A stretch of DNA of 64,000 bases from Micromonospora zingiberis (GCF_004331455.1 NZ_SJJR01000005.1:62001-126000), one strand, 5' to 3'. Shown: positions 16,549 through 26,000, counted from the first letter of the stretch. Program-made: numbers and translations. The notes: generated by a model not told the origin, from the sequence alone.

Positions 16549-17964
16549 TCAGCCGCCGCTGAGCCGGGCGAGCAGCTCGCCGCTCTGGTCCAGAGTGGAC
16601 AGATAGGAGCGGGCCCAGGCGCGGATGTCGTGCTCCCGCAGATGCTCGCGCATGGCCCGCATCCGCTCCCGCACGTCCGCCGGTTCGGCCCGCAGCGCCG
16701 CGAGCAGCCCCTGTTTGAGCCCCTCCAGATCGTGCGGGTTGACCAGGTATGCCTGCGGCAACTCGGCGGCGGCCCCGGCGAACTCGCTGAGCAGCAACGC
16801 CCCGGCATCGTCCACCCGGGCGGCCACGTACTCCTTGGCGACCAGGTTCATCCCGTCCCGCAGCGGGGTCACCGCCATCACGTCGGCCACCCGGTAGAGG
16901 GCGGCCAACTCGGCGCGGTCGAACGGCTGGGTCAGGTAGTGGATCGCCGGCTCACCGACCCGACCGAACTCGCCGTTGATCCGCCCGACCTCGCGTTCGA
17001 CCCGCTCGCGGAGGATCTGGTACTGGCCGACCCGCTCCCGGCTGGGCACCGCCACCTGCACCAGCACCGTGTCGCGGACCTTGACGTGCCCGCCTTCGAG
17101 CAGTTCGCTGTACGCCTTGAGCCGCTGCTCGATGCCCTTGGTGTAGTCCATCCGGTCGACGCTGAGGATCACCTGCTCGGGGCTGCCGAGATCGTGCCGC
17201 AGCCGGCGGGCCCGGTCGGCCACCTCCGCCCGGCCGGCCAACGCGGACATCTCCGCGGTGTCGATGGAGACCGGGAACGCGCCGATGCGCACCATCCGGT
17301 CACCGACCGCGATCCGCCGGTCGGTGGCCGGCAGCCCCAACACCTTGGTCACCAGTTGGGCGAAGTTGTGCGCGGCCTGGGCCCGCTGGAAGCCGACCAG
17401 GTCCGCGCCGAGCATCCCGCGCAGCAACTCGGCCCGGCGGGGCAGTTGCATGAACAACTCCGGCGGCGGGAACGGCACGTGCAGGAAGAAGCCGATCCGC
17501 AGGTCGGGGCGCAGGGCACGGAGCAGGCCCGGCACCAGTTGCAGGTGGTAGTCCTGCACCCAGACCACCGCGCCGGGCTCGGCGACCTGCGCGGTCGCCT
17601 CGGCGAACCGCTGGTTGACCCGCTGGTACGCGTCCCACCAGCGCCGATGGTGCTCCGGCTGCTCCACCGCGTCGTGGTAGATCGGCCAGAGCGTCGCGTT
17701 GGCGAAGCCCTCGTAGTGGTCGCGCAGGTCGTCGCCGGTCAGCGGCACGGTCTGCATGCGTACCCCGTCGACGTCGGGTAGGGCGGGCGCGGCCCCGGTC
17801 CCGCCGGCCCAACCGACCCAGGTGGCCGGGGTGTGTTTCAGCAGCGGGTGCAGCGCGCTCACCAGTCCACCAGGGCTGCGCCGCCACTCGCAGGCGCCGT
17901 CGAGCGCCACGTTGTCGTTGATGGGTAGGCGGTTGGCTACCACCACGAGGGAACTCTGTCGCAT
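16549..17964 (-). CDS. otsA: alpha,alpha-trehalose-phosphate synthase (UDP-forming)
   Basis: The 471-residue GT20 enzyme makes trehalose 6-phosphate from UDP-glucose and glucose 6-phosphate. It begins MRQSSLVVVANRLPIND and contains WVGWAGG, VWVQDYHLQLVPGLLR, GFFLHVPFPPPELFMQLP, DRMDYTKGIEQRL and TPLRDGMNLVAKEYVAAR, all family signatures. Two earlier in-frame ATGs (17973 and 18012) exist, none with a clear ribosome-binding site; 17964 matches the usual N-terminus. The matching phosphatase (otsB) is not beside it. A TACTG-A-CAGTA palindrome lies ~90 bp upstream and may control it. The gene ends convergently with the monooxygenase-hydrolase pair. Confidence 0.95.
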   Translation of the reverse strand: MRQSSLVVVANRLPINDNVALDGACEWRRSPGGLVSALHPLLKHTPATWVGWAGGTGAAPALPDVDGVRMQTVPLTGDDLRDHYEGFANATLWPIYHDAVEQPEHHRRWWDAYQRVNQRFAEATAQVAEPGAVVWVQDYHLQLVPGLLRALRPDLRIGFFLHVPFPPPELFMQLPRRAELLRGMLGADLVGFQRAQAAHNFAQLVTKVLGLPATDRRIAVGDRMVRIGAFPVSIDTAEMSALAGRAEVADRARRLRHDLGSPEQVILSVDRMDYTKGIEQRLKAYSELLEGGHVKVRDTVLVQVAVPSRERVGQYQILRERVEREVGRINGEFGRVGEPAIHYLTQPFDRAELAALYRVADVMAVTPLRDGMNLVAKEYVAARVDDAGALLLSEFAGAAAELPQAYLVNPHDLEGLKQGLLAALRAEPADVRERMRAMREHLREHDIRAWARSYLSTLDQSGELLARLSGG

Positions 17965-18052
17965 CTCGGGCATTCCGATCAGCAGGGGAGTGACCGCCAC
18001 GAGGAGGAACAACCGGGCAGCCAGGGGGTGACGTGACGTACTGCGGTATTCC

Positions 18053-18063
18053 TACTGACAGTA
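18053..18063. promoter_or_regulatory. palindromic candidate operator upstream of otsA
   Basis: TACTG-A-CAGTA is an 11-nt palindrome in an AT-rich island between otsA and a downstream-facing membrane-protein gene end. Two TTACACC direct repeats (18066 and 18077) follow it. The form resembles TetR-family operators, but no regulator gene is adjacent. Confidence 0.35.
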
Positions 18064-18138
18064 AGTTACACCACTGTTACACCCGCCGGCGCGGGCGGCC
18101 TGCGTCCCGGTATCCGGGCAGCTACTGCGCGCGGTGGC

Positions 18139-18984
18139 TCAGACGACCGCCCCGTCGTCGGGATCGCGTTCCTCGTCGCCGGGGCGCAGCCGCCACACCA
18201 GCGTGACGAAACCGGCGAGGATGGCGGTGAACCCGAGCAGCGTCACCACGCCGCGGTCGGCGGGGACCAGGTCGGGAAAGAGGAACAACACGAACCCGAG
18301 CACCACGGCGAGTACGCCGGCCACCGCGTACTTCGACACCCGGGGCAGTGGCGGAGGCGGCGGCGGGACGTAGCGTTCGTCGGCGTCCGGGTCGTCGGGC
18401 AGGTCGGTGCCGAAGGTGTCCAGGCCGTCCAGCAGTGACGGTCCGTCGCCGTCGCGTGGTCCGCGCCCCACCGAGACACCCGAGATGTCCGCCGCGTACG
18501 GCAACCGGCGTACGTCGGTGGCGGTCGGCCCCGCCGGCTCCTCGGTGCCCGGGCGCGGCACGGTGGTGGTGCCAGCCCGACCCGGCGGTTCGTCCACGTC
18601 CTCCGCAGCCGGCCACGGGTGCGCCCCGGTGCCGGGGGAGTTGTGGAAGCCCGCGACGATCGCGGCCCACTCGGCGTCGATGTCCGGCTCCTCGCCGGTG
18701 CGCCCGGACGCGCTCTCGTCGGCCAGTTGGCTGAGGTAATCCCGGGCGGTGTTCAGGTGCGACCGGTCCACGTAGAGCCGGTCGACCGGCCGGGGCGGCA
18801 CGGTGGTGGTACGGGTGACCGGGTTCAGATCCGCCGACGGTTGCAGATAGGCGGCGATACCGCCGGCCGCCAGCACGTCGAGCAGGTGTTCGCCGACGCG
18901 CGGGTCGACGTCGCCGGCCACGGCGTACTCGCTCGCGTCGAGCCCGTTGTCCCGCCGTCCCCGACGGGCCCCACCCGCTGACAC
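18139..18984 (-). CDS. conserved two-helix membrane protein with DUF308-like C-terminus
   Basis: The 281-residue protein has a soluble N-terminal half. It begins with a segment (ASEYAVAGDVDPRVGEHLLDVLAAGGIAAYLQPS) that resembles a small ferredoxin-like fold predicted to bind other proteins. An acidic, proline-rich linker with PPPPPPLP follows. Two membrane helices lie at ~222-243 (VAGVLAVVLGFVLFLFPDLV) and ~250-268, before a charged tail. The GTG at 18984 is chosen because GAGGAGGA lies 7 nt upstream; a longer reading to 19050 lacks such a site. The C-terminal region resembles DUF308 proteins. Function unknown; probably an envelope-associated factor. Confidence 0.7.
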   Translation of the reverse strand: MSAGGARRGRRDNGLDASEYAVAGDVDPRVGEHLLDVLAAGGIAAYLQPSADLNPVTRTTTVPPRPVDRLYVDRSHLNTARDYLSQLADESASGRTGEEPDIDAEWAAIVAGFHNSPGTGAHPWPAAEDVDEPPGRAGTTTVPRPGTEEPAGPTATDVRRLPYAADISGVSVGRGPRDGDGPSLLDGLDTFGTDLPDDPDADERYVPPPPPPLPRVSKYAVAGVLAVVLGFVLFLFPDLVPADRGVVTLLGFTAILAGFVTLVWRLRPGDEERDPDDGAVV

Positions 18985-19099
18985 CGGAGCATCCTCCTCA
19001 TCGCGCCGCCGGGCGCGCCCCGCGACCAGCCCTCTGAGCGCCACCCACACGCCGTGCTCTGAATCGTGACACGTCCGGACCAGGTTCGGGGAGTGCCTT

Positions 19100-19276
19100 G
19101 TGGCGCGGGGTACCCGGCGCGTCCCCTGGGCGCTGGTCGCGGCAGGGCTCTTTGTCCTTTTGTGCGCGGCGTGCCAGGGGAGCCCACGACGACCGGTCAG
19201 GCGCAGAGGTTGGCCACCGCGACGCGGACCGGGTCGGGGTTGGCCCAGCTCCAGTTGGGGTGCGCCCGGTTGGTGA
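19100..19276 (+). CDS. truncated or very small lipoprotein (58 residues)
   Basis: The reading frame starts at a GTG with GGGGAG 6 nt upstream and encodes MARGTRRVPWALVAAGLF followed by VLLCAACQG, a complete lipoprotein signal with a plausible lipobox (LCAAC). After about 30 codons it runs into the antisense of the serine-hydrolase gene (from 19197), where the residues become Arg/Pro/Gly/Trp-rich and meaningless, ending at 19274-19276. It reads as the 5' remnant of a larger lipoprotein gene cut by a rearrangement, divergent to the DUF308-like gene. A real short lipoprotein cannot be excluded. Confidence 0.35.
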   Translation: MARGTRRVPWALVAAGLFVLLCAACQGSPRRPVRRRGWPPRRGPGRGWPSSSWGAPGW

Positions 19277-20633
19277 GCAGGACGAGGACCATTCGGCTGG
19301 CGGGGTGCACGAGCAGCGACGTGCCGGTGAAGCCGGTGTGCCCGAAGGTGCGGCCGGTGGCGAGTTTGCCCATGAACCAGGGCTGGTTGAGCACCACACC
19401 GAGGCCGTGGTCGGAGGTGCGGTTGGGGCGTTCGGCGTCGACCGCGGGCAGGCCCCGGTTGACGTTGCTCACCATCTGCTTGGTGATCGCCTCGGAGAGG
19501 ATGCGGGTGCCCTGGTAGGTGCCGCCGTCGAGGAGAAGTTGGCCGATGACGGTGAGGTCGGCGGCGGTGGAGAAGATGCCGGCGTGCCCGGCGATGCCGC
19601 CGAGGTGGTTGGCGACGTCGTCGTGCACGGTGCCGCGCAGCAGGCCCCGCGAGGAACGGGCATCGGTGGCGACGAGCCGGTTGGCCTGGTCGGTGGCGCT
19701 GAGCCAGGTCTTCGGGTTGAACCCGGTGTCGCGCAGGCCGAGCGGGCCGGTGATGCCGGACTTGAGCGCCTTGTCGAGCCGTTGGCCGGTGACGTGCTCG
19801 ACCAGTTGGGCGGCGACCATGAGCCCGACGCTGGAGTAGCGGAAGACGGTACCCGGGGTGGCGCCCTTGATCAGTGGGGTGGCCAGGACGGCGGCGCGGC
19901 GGGCGGCGTCGTCCGGCAGGCCGGTGACCTTGGCGCCGACCGGCAGGCCGCTGGTGTGGGCCAGCAGCATGGCGACGGTGATCTTGTCCTTGCCGGGGCC
20001 GGCGAAGCCGGGCAGGTAGTCCACCACAGGGCCGTCGAGGGCGATCCGGCCCGCGTCGACCTGTTGCAGGGTCAGGATCGCGGTGAAGACCTTGGTCAGC
20101 GAGGCGGTGTCGAAGATCGAGTCGTGGCGCATGGCGACCTGCTTCGACTCGGGTAGCAGCACCGGCCCGGCGTCGTAGCGCAGCGCCTTGCCGACGCTGG
20201 CGCGGGCGAAAAGGCTGCCGTCGATCTGGCAGTACGCCACCGCGCCGGCATAGCCCGGATGCTTCGGGTTCTGCGCATTGGGTTCGAGGTGCCGGCTGAG
20301 TTCGGCGGTGAGGGCCCGGCCGAGCGGCGACGGCCCGCCGATTCCGGCCTGCCCGACGAGGTCGCCGCCGGTCGACGTGCCCGCCGAGCTGCCCGGCACT
20401 GCGCTGGCCGAGGCACTGGCCCCCGGTGACGGCGCCCCCGACGCGGACGCCGAGGCACCGCCGCCCGGACCGTTCACCGCGCCCGGACCGTTCGTCGCGG
20501 TGGGGCCGGCCGGTGACCCGGTGGCGGCACCGGCCTCCGCTGTCGACGGCGCAGACTGCTCGCGGCAGCCGGTGACGACAGCGGTGATGGCGGCCAGACC
20601 GGCGCCGAGCACGATACGGCGGTGCACAGACAT
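19197..20633 (-). CDS. lipoprotein serine hydrolase (beta-lactamase/DD-peptidase class C fold)
   Basis: The ~478-residue protein has an Arg-rich start, a hydrophobic segment and the lipobox TAVVTGC, so it is predicted to be lipid-anchored outside the membrane. A low-complexity Ala/Ser/Pro/Gly linker (~30-100) precedes the catalytic domain. That domain has SLTKVFTAI (the S-x-x-K nucleophile motif), YSSVG (the Y-x-S motif) and a late HTGFTGTSLLV that replaces the usual KTG strand. Class C-like members include esterases, DD-carboxypeptidases and peptidases, so resistance to beta-lactams should not be assumed. ATGs at 20645 and 20642 are alternative starts. Confidence 0.88.
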   Translation of the reverse strand: MSVHRRIVLGAGLAAITAVVTGCREQSAPSTAEAGAATGSPAGPTATNGPGAVNGPGGGASASASGAPSPGASASASAVPGSSAGTSTGGDLVGQAGIGGPSPLGRALTAELSRHLEPNAQNPKHPGYAGAVAYCQIDGSLFARASVGKALRYDAGPVLLPESKQVAMRHDSIFDTASLTKVFTAILTLQQVDAGRIALDGPVVDYLPGFAGPGKDKITVAMLLAHTSGLPVGAKVTGLPDDAARRAAVLATPLIKGATPGTVFRYSSVGLMVAAQLVEHVTGQRLDKALKSGITGPLGLRDTGFNPKTWLSATDQANRLVATDARSSRGLLRGTVHDDVANHLGGIAGHAGIFSTAADLTVIGQLLLDGGTYQGTRILSEAITKQMVSNVNRGLPAVDAERPNRTSDHGLGVVLNQPWFMGKLATGRTFGHTGFTGTSLLVHPASRMVLVLLTNRAHPNWSWANPDPVRVAVANLCA

Positions 20634-20645
20634 GCGCCGCATCAT

Positions 20646-21276
20646 GTCAGGCGGAGATCACGCCCGATAGCCCGGCTTCCTGGTCAGCCGCGCACCACAA
20701 GCGCAGCGTAAGTGATCATAATCAGGATTCCCGCTCTTGATTTAGAGCGGCCGGCAATTGGTGGTGGTGACGCAGCGGGAGGTCGAGCGGCCGGGCACAT
20801 GCCCATGGGCCCGTCACTGACCCCAGGCAACCATCTGGCAGGCTCGCTGCCCCGCCAAGGCATCCGAGATCTTGGTACGAGGGCGCCCCTCAAGGGGCAG
20901 ATTCGTACCAAGATCTTCCCCGCCCTGGGTGGCGGGCTGGCTATCAGGACGTGTCGGCCTATTGCCGGTCGCTCTTATTAGGGGCTCCGTGATTTCGCTT
21001 GAGTGGCGATCTCACTCATGGTGATCGGGTTGGTGGTGTCCGGTGCGCCTTCGGGCGCATCGGGCGATGTCGCCCTAGCCGCCGTTCCCCTGCTTGGCGG
21101 AGGCGTGGTGGGGCTCGTGCGGGTGGCGCGAGCCGCGAGTTCCGGGGCTGGTTGCTGACAGTGACATCGTGGTGGGCTGGCGGCTATCTGTCCGATTTGC
21201 GTAATCGGCCGGATGTGCTGTCCGTGGGGTGCAATTGCGCTGGCACTAGTGCCCGACGTGCGCCACCGTCAATATG
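20646..21276. other. 630-bp gene-poor, lower-GC stretch
   Basis: No ORF with convincing codon bias, ribosome-binding site or domain is seen on either strand. The base composition is clearly less GC-rich than the flanks, with runs such as gtgatcataatcagg. The only structure recognised is the ATCTTGGTAC palindrome at 20867-20916. It lies directly upstream of an Rhs-like gene remnant and probably belongs to the same accessory or degraded segment. Confidence 0.5.
20867..20916. repeat. long-arm inverted repeat, ATCTTGGTAC family (copy 1)
   Basis: Perfect 14-nt arms AGATCTTGGTACGA (20867-20880) and TCGTACCAAGATCT (20903-20916) enclose a 22-nt GC-rich loop that is itself partly self-complementary (cgcccct..aggggc). 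A second member with the same outer arms lies between imuB and dnaE2 (56444-56488). Confidence 0.75.
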
Positions 21277-21305
21277 TTGATCTCGAATTCGGCTCTCCCT
21301 ACGCT
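21277..21305 (+). promoter_or_regulatory. promoter of the Rhs-like remnant
   Basis: TTGATC (21277-21282), a 17-nt spacer and TACGCT (21300-21305) form a good vegetative promoter. It is followed by GGGGAGG (21334-21340) and the GTG at 21347. Confidence 0.6.
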
Positions 21306-21346
21306 GCCCAGAATTCCGCTCGGTGCGTTCTACGGGGAGGCTGACG

Positions 21347-21677
21347 GTGCCGGAACAGTGGGTGCGTGGCGGCGTGTTCGTCGCGTTGGCGGGCGATGGA
21401 TTCGTCCGCTGGTGGCGACGGATCGTGGTGGTGGCCCTGGCGGCGCTGCTGGCAGTGACCATGTCGGACGTTCCGTTCCGGCCCGACAAGGCGGTGGCCG
21501 CGCCGAGTCCGGCCGCCGAGCCCAGGCCAGCCGCGAGGCCGGCGTGTCCGGAAGGCCGGCCGGATGAGGTGTCGGCGGCGGTGGCGGCGCGAAAGTCCGT
21601 CCAAGTGGCAGCAATTCAAGGGCTCCCATAAGCACATGCGTAGGGCGAAATGGTCGTGGTGGAGGGATCGAGGATGA
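21347..21677 (+). pseudogene. collapsed Rhs/polymorphic-toxin gene: secretion N-terminus joined to a toxin-like C-terminal tail
   Basis: The 5' part starts at a GTG 6 nt after GGGGAGG and encodes VPEQWVRGG..., a transmembrane/signal segment (RRIVVVALAALLAVTMS), an Ala/Pro spacer and ACPEGRPDEVSAAVAAR. That last motif resembles the first conserved motif of Micromonosporaceae Rhs-repeat proteins. Within a few codons the frame shifts: the +1 frame from ~21596 reads SPSKWQQFKGSHKHMRRAK and then WSWWRDRG, ending at TGA 21675-21677. The whole Rhs core, normally thousands of bases, is missing. The tail ends 4 nt before a small membrane-protein gene, the usual toxin-immunity spacing. The Rhs assignment rests on my recognition of the N-terminal motif only. 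Confidence 0.5.
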
Positions 21678-21681
21678 TTCG

Positions 21682-21918
21682 ATGGGCAGAGTGAAGTTGC
21701 TGCTGAGCACAAGGCTGGGGTGGTCGCTGCTTATCGGAGTAAGCGTTCCCTACGTCCTTGCTCAGCGGTATCTGCCAGCGCCGTGGGCGACCTGGATCTC
21801 ACTCGGGATACTCTTCGTGGGAATCCTGATCTCCATGGTTGCGATCAATGCCAAGTTCGAGAGTGGTCGATACCAGGGTGTCGACAGTCCTGAGAGTGAT
21901 GGTGATCGAAGCAGGTGA
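21682..21918 (+). CDS. small two-helix membrane protein, candidate immunity protein
   Basis: The 78-residue protein has two hydrophobic helices: LGWSLLIGVSVPYVLAQRYL (~12-31) and TWISLGILFVGILISMVAI (~37-55). A charged tail ending SPESDGDRSR follows. GAGG lies 8 nt upstream. The codon use is less GC-biased than the neighbours, matching the accessory character of the segment. It begins 4 nt after the stop of the toxin-like tail. Small membrane immunity proteins are common behind polymorphic-toxin C-termini, so that role is the best guess, but no family was recognised. Confidence 0.6.
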   Translation: MGRVKLLLSTRLGWSLLIGVSVPYVLAQRYLPAPWATWISLGILFVGILISMVAINAKFESGRYQGVDSPESDGDRSR

Positions 21919-22027
21919 CTCTGGTGGCAGCCGGGTGGGGCAGCGCGGTCAGCTGGCGAGTGGCCGTGGGCCTGCCGGCGGCGTGGGCCAGGGCGAGCGG
22001 CCGGGCCTACCTGCACGGGTGGCGAGG

Positions 22028-22216
22028 ATGGCGAGGGTGACGAGAGTCGGTGGGATTCTGGCGGGCGTGGGCTTTCTGCTCTGGGCTCTCTCGCCGCTGC
22101 TCTGGCTGGTCGGCAGCCTCCGGTTGGATGCGAGTCTCTTCCTCGGATCTACCGCGTTGCTGCCATGGATGATCTATCTGAGCATCAGGCGTCGGAGCGG
22201 GCAGTCGGCCGGGTAG
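22028..22216 (+). CDS. second small two-helix membrane protein
   Basis: The 62-residue protein begins MARVTRVGGILAGVG and has two hydrophobic helices, GILAGVGFLLWALSPLLWLV and FLGSTALLPWMIYLSI, ending in a basic tail RRRSGQSAG. The ATG at 22028 and a GTG at 22037 are both possible starts; GAGG precedes each closely. A longer frame back to 21839 overlaps the preceding gene and is not supported. It may be a second immunity-type or orphan membrane protein of the toxin locus. No homolog is recognised. Confidence 0.45.
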   Translation: MARVTRVGGILAGVGFLLWALSPLLWLVGSLRLDASLFLGSTALLPWMIYLSIRRRSGQSAG

Positions 22217-22311
22217 ACGTTGTGGTGGGGCGGTGAGGTTCGTAGTCTCGTGCCACGATCGCCCGGCCCGCCCGCGCCGTCGCGAACCACCCGCCCGAGG
22301 AAAGGACGCCG

Positions 22312-23004
22312 GTGCTGTACTGGCTGCTGAAGTACGTGATCCTCGGCCCGCTGCTGAGACTCATCTTCCGGCCGCAGGTGGAGGGCCTGCACCACGTACC
22401 AGCCACCGGCCCGGTGATCCTGGCCAGCAACCACCTCTCCTTCTCCGACTCGATCTTCACCCCGCTGATCGTGCCCCGGAAGGTCACCTTCGTGGCCAAG
22501 GCGGAGTACTTCACCGGCAAGGGCATCAAGGGCTGGCTGACGAAGATGTTCTTCACCGGCACCGGCACCATCCCGGTGGACCGCTCCGGCGGCAAGGCCG
22601 CCCGCGCCGCGCTGGACACCCAACTCACGGTGCTGCGGGCCGGCGGCATCGCCGGCATCTACCCCGAGGGCACCCGCTCCCCGGACGGACGGCTCTACCG
22701 GGGCAAGACCGGTGTGGCCCGGCTGGCGCTGGAGAGCGGCGCACCGGTGGTGCCGGTGGTGATGCTCAACCTCGACGAGATCCAGCCGCCCGGCACGATC
22801 GTCCCGAAACTCGACCGGGTCCGCATCCGGTTCGGCCCACCGCTGGACTTCTCCCGGTACGCCGGGTTGGCCGGCGACCGGTTCGTCGAACGCGCCGTCA
22901 CCGACGAGATCATGTACGAGCTGATGGAACTCTCCGGCCGCGAGTACGTCGACGTCTACGCGCAGAAACTCAAGAGCCCACCCGCCGCACCGGTGGCGGC
23001 CTGA
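22312..23004 (+). CDS. plsC: 1-acylglycerol-3-phosphate acyltransferase family protein (PlsC)
   Basis: The 230-residue enzyme transfers an acyl chain to lysophosphatidic acid or a related acceptor at the membrane. The four PlsC blocks are visible: ASNHLSFSD (catalytic NHxxxxD, ~44), GTIPVDRSGGKAA (~85), YPEGTRSPDGRLYRGKTG (~118) and VVPVVML (~145). An N-terminal hydrophobic stretch (YWLLKYVILGPLLRLIF) probably anchors it. The GTG at 22312 follows GGAAAGGA. Its place between the SRPBCC and RNase AS genes parallels Rv2182c in mycobacteria. Confidence 0.92.
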   Translation: MLYWLLKYVILGPLLRLIFRPQVEGLHHVPATGPVILASNHLSFSDSIFTPLIVPRKVTFVAKAEYFTGKGIKGWLTKMFFTGTGTIPVDRSGGKAARAALDTQLTVLRAGGIAGIYPEGTRSPDGRLYRGKTGVARLALESGAPVVPVVMLNLDEIQPPGTIVPKLDRVRIRFGPPLDFSRYAGLAGDRFVERAVTDEIMYELMELSGREYVDVYAQKLKSPPAAPVAA

Positions 23005-23043
23005 ACCGTTCCCGAACCTCCGGCCCGCCGCCGTTGAGGGTCA

Positions 23044-26000
23044 TCAGCCGGCGAGGATCTGGGTCTCGCCGGTGGCCGGTTGGGCCAGGGCGAGCAGGCC
23101 CGGCGCGGCGTTGCGGTGGGCGAAGGCGCGTACCTCGGCCAGCGGCGCGCAGACCTGCGCCCGATCACCCACCACCTCCAGTTCACGGACCGCGAAGGTC
23201 AGCGCCAGGATCCGATCGGTCACGTCGGGAATGCCGGCGTAGAGCTCGGCGGCGGCCAGATGCAGCTCGGCCGCGCGCCGGTGGTCGCCGTCGGCGCCGG
23301 CCAGCGCCCCGGTGACGGTCCGCAGCGCCGCCTCCGACCAGGGCGTACGGTGGCCGACCTGATCCAGCATGGCGCGTACCCGGGCGGCGGACCGCCGGCC
23401 GGTGAGGGTGGCCGCCCAGCCGGCGGCGGCGATCCACTCGCCGCTGGCCAGTGCCGGCACCGCCGTCCACGCCTCGGCCAACTCGTCGATCAGGGCGGCG
23501 GCGGAATCGGTACGCCCCTGCACCGCCCGGCACAGCGCGCCCATCGCCAGCATCGTCCAGTGCAGCCGGTGGAAGCCGCTGCGCCGGGCGGTGTCGAGCG
23601 CGTCGGCCACGTCGTCGCGGTTCGGCACGGTGAGCCTGCCCCGCTGGGCGAGGGAGGCCGCCGCCCCGCCGGAGCGCGCGGTCGGGTCCGCCGGGGCGCC
23701 CCGGACGGCGGTGCCGTCGGCCGGATCCGGGGCGGCGGGCGATCCGGCGGCCGGCGGCACCGGCTGGCCGCGCAGCACCAGCAGGCACGACCGCAGCCCA
23801 CGCACCTGCATGTCCCAACTGCCGGTCGGGGTGTCCACGAACGCCTCGGCGGCGGCGAGCAGGCGGCCGAAGTCGCCCTCGAACCAGGCCCGCATCGCCT
23901 CACCGGAGTAGCTGGTGGTCAGCGTCTGCCCGCTCGCGGTCCGGGCCGGCGCGGCCGAGAGCAGGGCATCGGAGCGCAGCCAGTCACCCTCCTCGCGGAC
24001 CGCGTACGCGAGGTTCTGGGTGGCCCGGGGCAACGCCAGCAGCTGCCGGGCCCGGCTGAACTCGACGATCGCGTACAACTCGTCCAGCCCGGACCGGTCG
24101 CCGCCCTGGTAACGGGCGGTGGCCGCGGTGATCCGGGCGTTGGTGCGGGTCTCGGTCAGCCCGAGCCGCTCGCCGATCTCGGCCGCGGTGTCGGCCGCCG
24201 CCACCGCCGGATCACGCTCGTAGTTGAGCATGTGCAGCCGGCCCAGCTCGGCGAAGGCGTCCGCCTTCTGGGCACTGTCCGGCAGCGGCTCGAACAGCCG
24301 CACCGCGCGGTCCAGGCAGGACAGCGCGGCCCGCCGGTCGGCCCGCAGCCAGGCCGCCTGACCCAACAGCGTCCAGGCCCGCGCCGCACACGCCTCGTCG
24401 CCGTAGGCCAGCAGCCGTTCGGCCAACGCCTGCACCTGCTCCGATCCACCACCGGAGAGGAACGCGTTGCCGTCCCGGTAGAACGAGATCTCGGTGCTGA
24501 GCAGTTCCAGCTGGAGCCGGCCCACCGGGTCGGAGTCGTCGGCCAGCCCGAGCGCCCGGCCCGCGTGGCCGGCGGCGGCGTCCAACCCGTGCAGGGCGTA
24601 CGCCCGGCGGGCCGCCCGGTGCAGCGCCGCCCGCGCCGGGCCGGCGTACCGGGTGGTGTCCATGCCCAGCGACCGGGCGATCTCGTGCGCCGCCCAGCGG
24701 TGATGGGCCAGCACCTCGGCCAGGTCGGTGTCCCGGCTCTGCGACAAGGTGTCCAGCCAGTCGGCCGTCCGGTCGTGCCGGGCCACCCGCTCGGTACGCG
24801 GCAACCGCTGGTAGCAGACGTCGCGCACCAGCACGTGCCGGAACCGGTACTCCGGCTGACCGGCCATCGTGGACGCGCCCTGCTCGTGGACGAAATCCCG
24901 CTGCTCCAGCCGGCGCAGGGCACGCTCGACCGCCTCGACCGGCTGCCCGACCGCCGCCGCCACCGCGCCCGGCCAGAACTGCACCCCGACGACGGCCGCC
25001 GCGAGCAGCACCGCCCGGTCCTTCGGGTCGAGCAGGTCGACCCGGTTGGCGATGACCGCGTGCACGCTCTCCGGCATCGGCAGGTCGAGGTGCTTGTCCA
25101 GCGACCAGCCCCGCCCGGACTGACGCAACGCGCCCTGCTCGATCAGCATCCGGACGTACTCGTGGGCGTAGAGCGGGTTGCCGCCGGCCACCTCGATGAG
25201 CGGGGTGAGCAGGTCGGCGGAGAAGGCGGCCTGGCCGAACATGTGCGCGTACAACGCGGCGATGCCGGTGTCGCGCAGCGGCGGCAGGGTGATCGTCACC
25301 GAGCCGGTGATCGTCCCCGCCCAACTCGGATCCCGGTCGACCAACTCGGGACGAGCGGTGCAGAGCAGCAGCAGCGGCACGTCCCGGGCCGCCGCCCCGA
25401 GCAGCTCCACGAAGCGCAGCATGGCGTCGTCGGCCCAGTGCAGATCCTCGAAGGCCAGCACGGTGGGGCGGCGGGCCGCCAGGGCCAGCAGGAACCGCCG
25501 CCACGCCGACTCCGCCTCCTCGGCCGGCAGCGGCGTGCCGGGCAGCCCGACCAGCGGGCGCAGCGCGTCGGCCACCCGGTCCCGCTCGCCGGGGCCGACC
25601 AGTTCGCCGACGGCGGCGGCGAGCCGCTGCGCGGCGGTGCCGGCCGGATCGGTGTCGAGGATGCCCGCCTCGGCCTTGACGATGTCGGCCAGCGCGGCGA
25701 ACGTGACGTTCTCACCGAACGGCGGGCAGCGCCCGATCCGCCAGGTCAACGGCTCGTCCACCAGCCGGGCGGTGTGCCGGTGCAGCTCCCGCACCAGCCG
25801 GCTCTTGCCGATGCCGGCCCGCCCGAAGACGGTGACCACCTGGGGCCGGCGGTCGCGCAGGCTGCGGTGCAGGGCGTTGACCAGCATGCCCAGCTCGTGC
25901 TCGCGGTCGATCAGCGGAGTGGCGTCCGGCTCCCGGTCGGCCGGCTGCTGGCGTACCGCGGCCAGGGCCAGCCACACCTCGGTCGGCGCGGAACGCCCGC

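Noticed and set aside
20712..20981. 89-codon ORF in the low-GC gap
   Set aside because: No ribosome-binding site or recognisable domain, and it runs through the ATCTTGGTAC palindrome.
21018..21158. 46-codon hydrophobic ORF (ATG at 21024) in the same gap
   Set aside because: Ala/Gly/Val-rich frame without ribosome-binding site or homology; probably chance.
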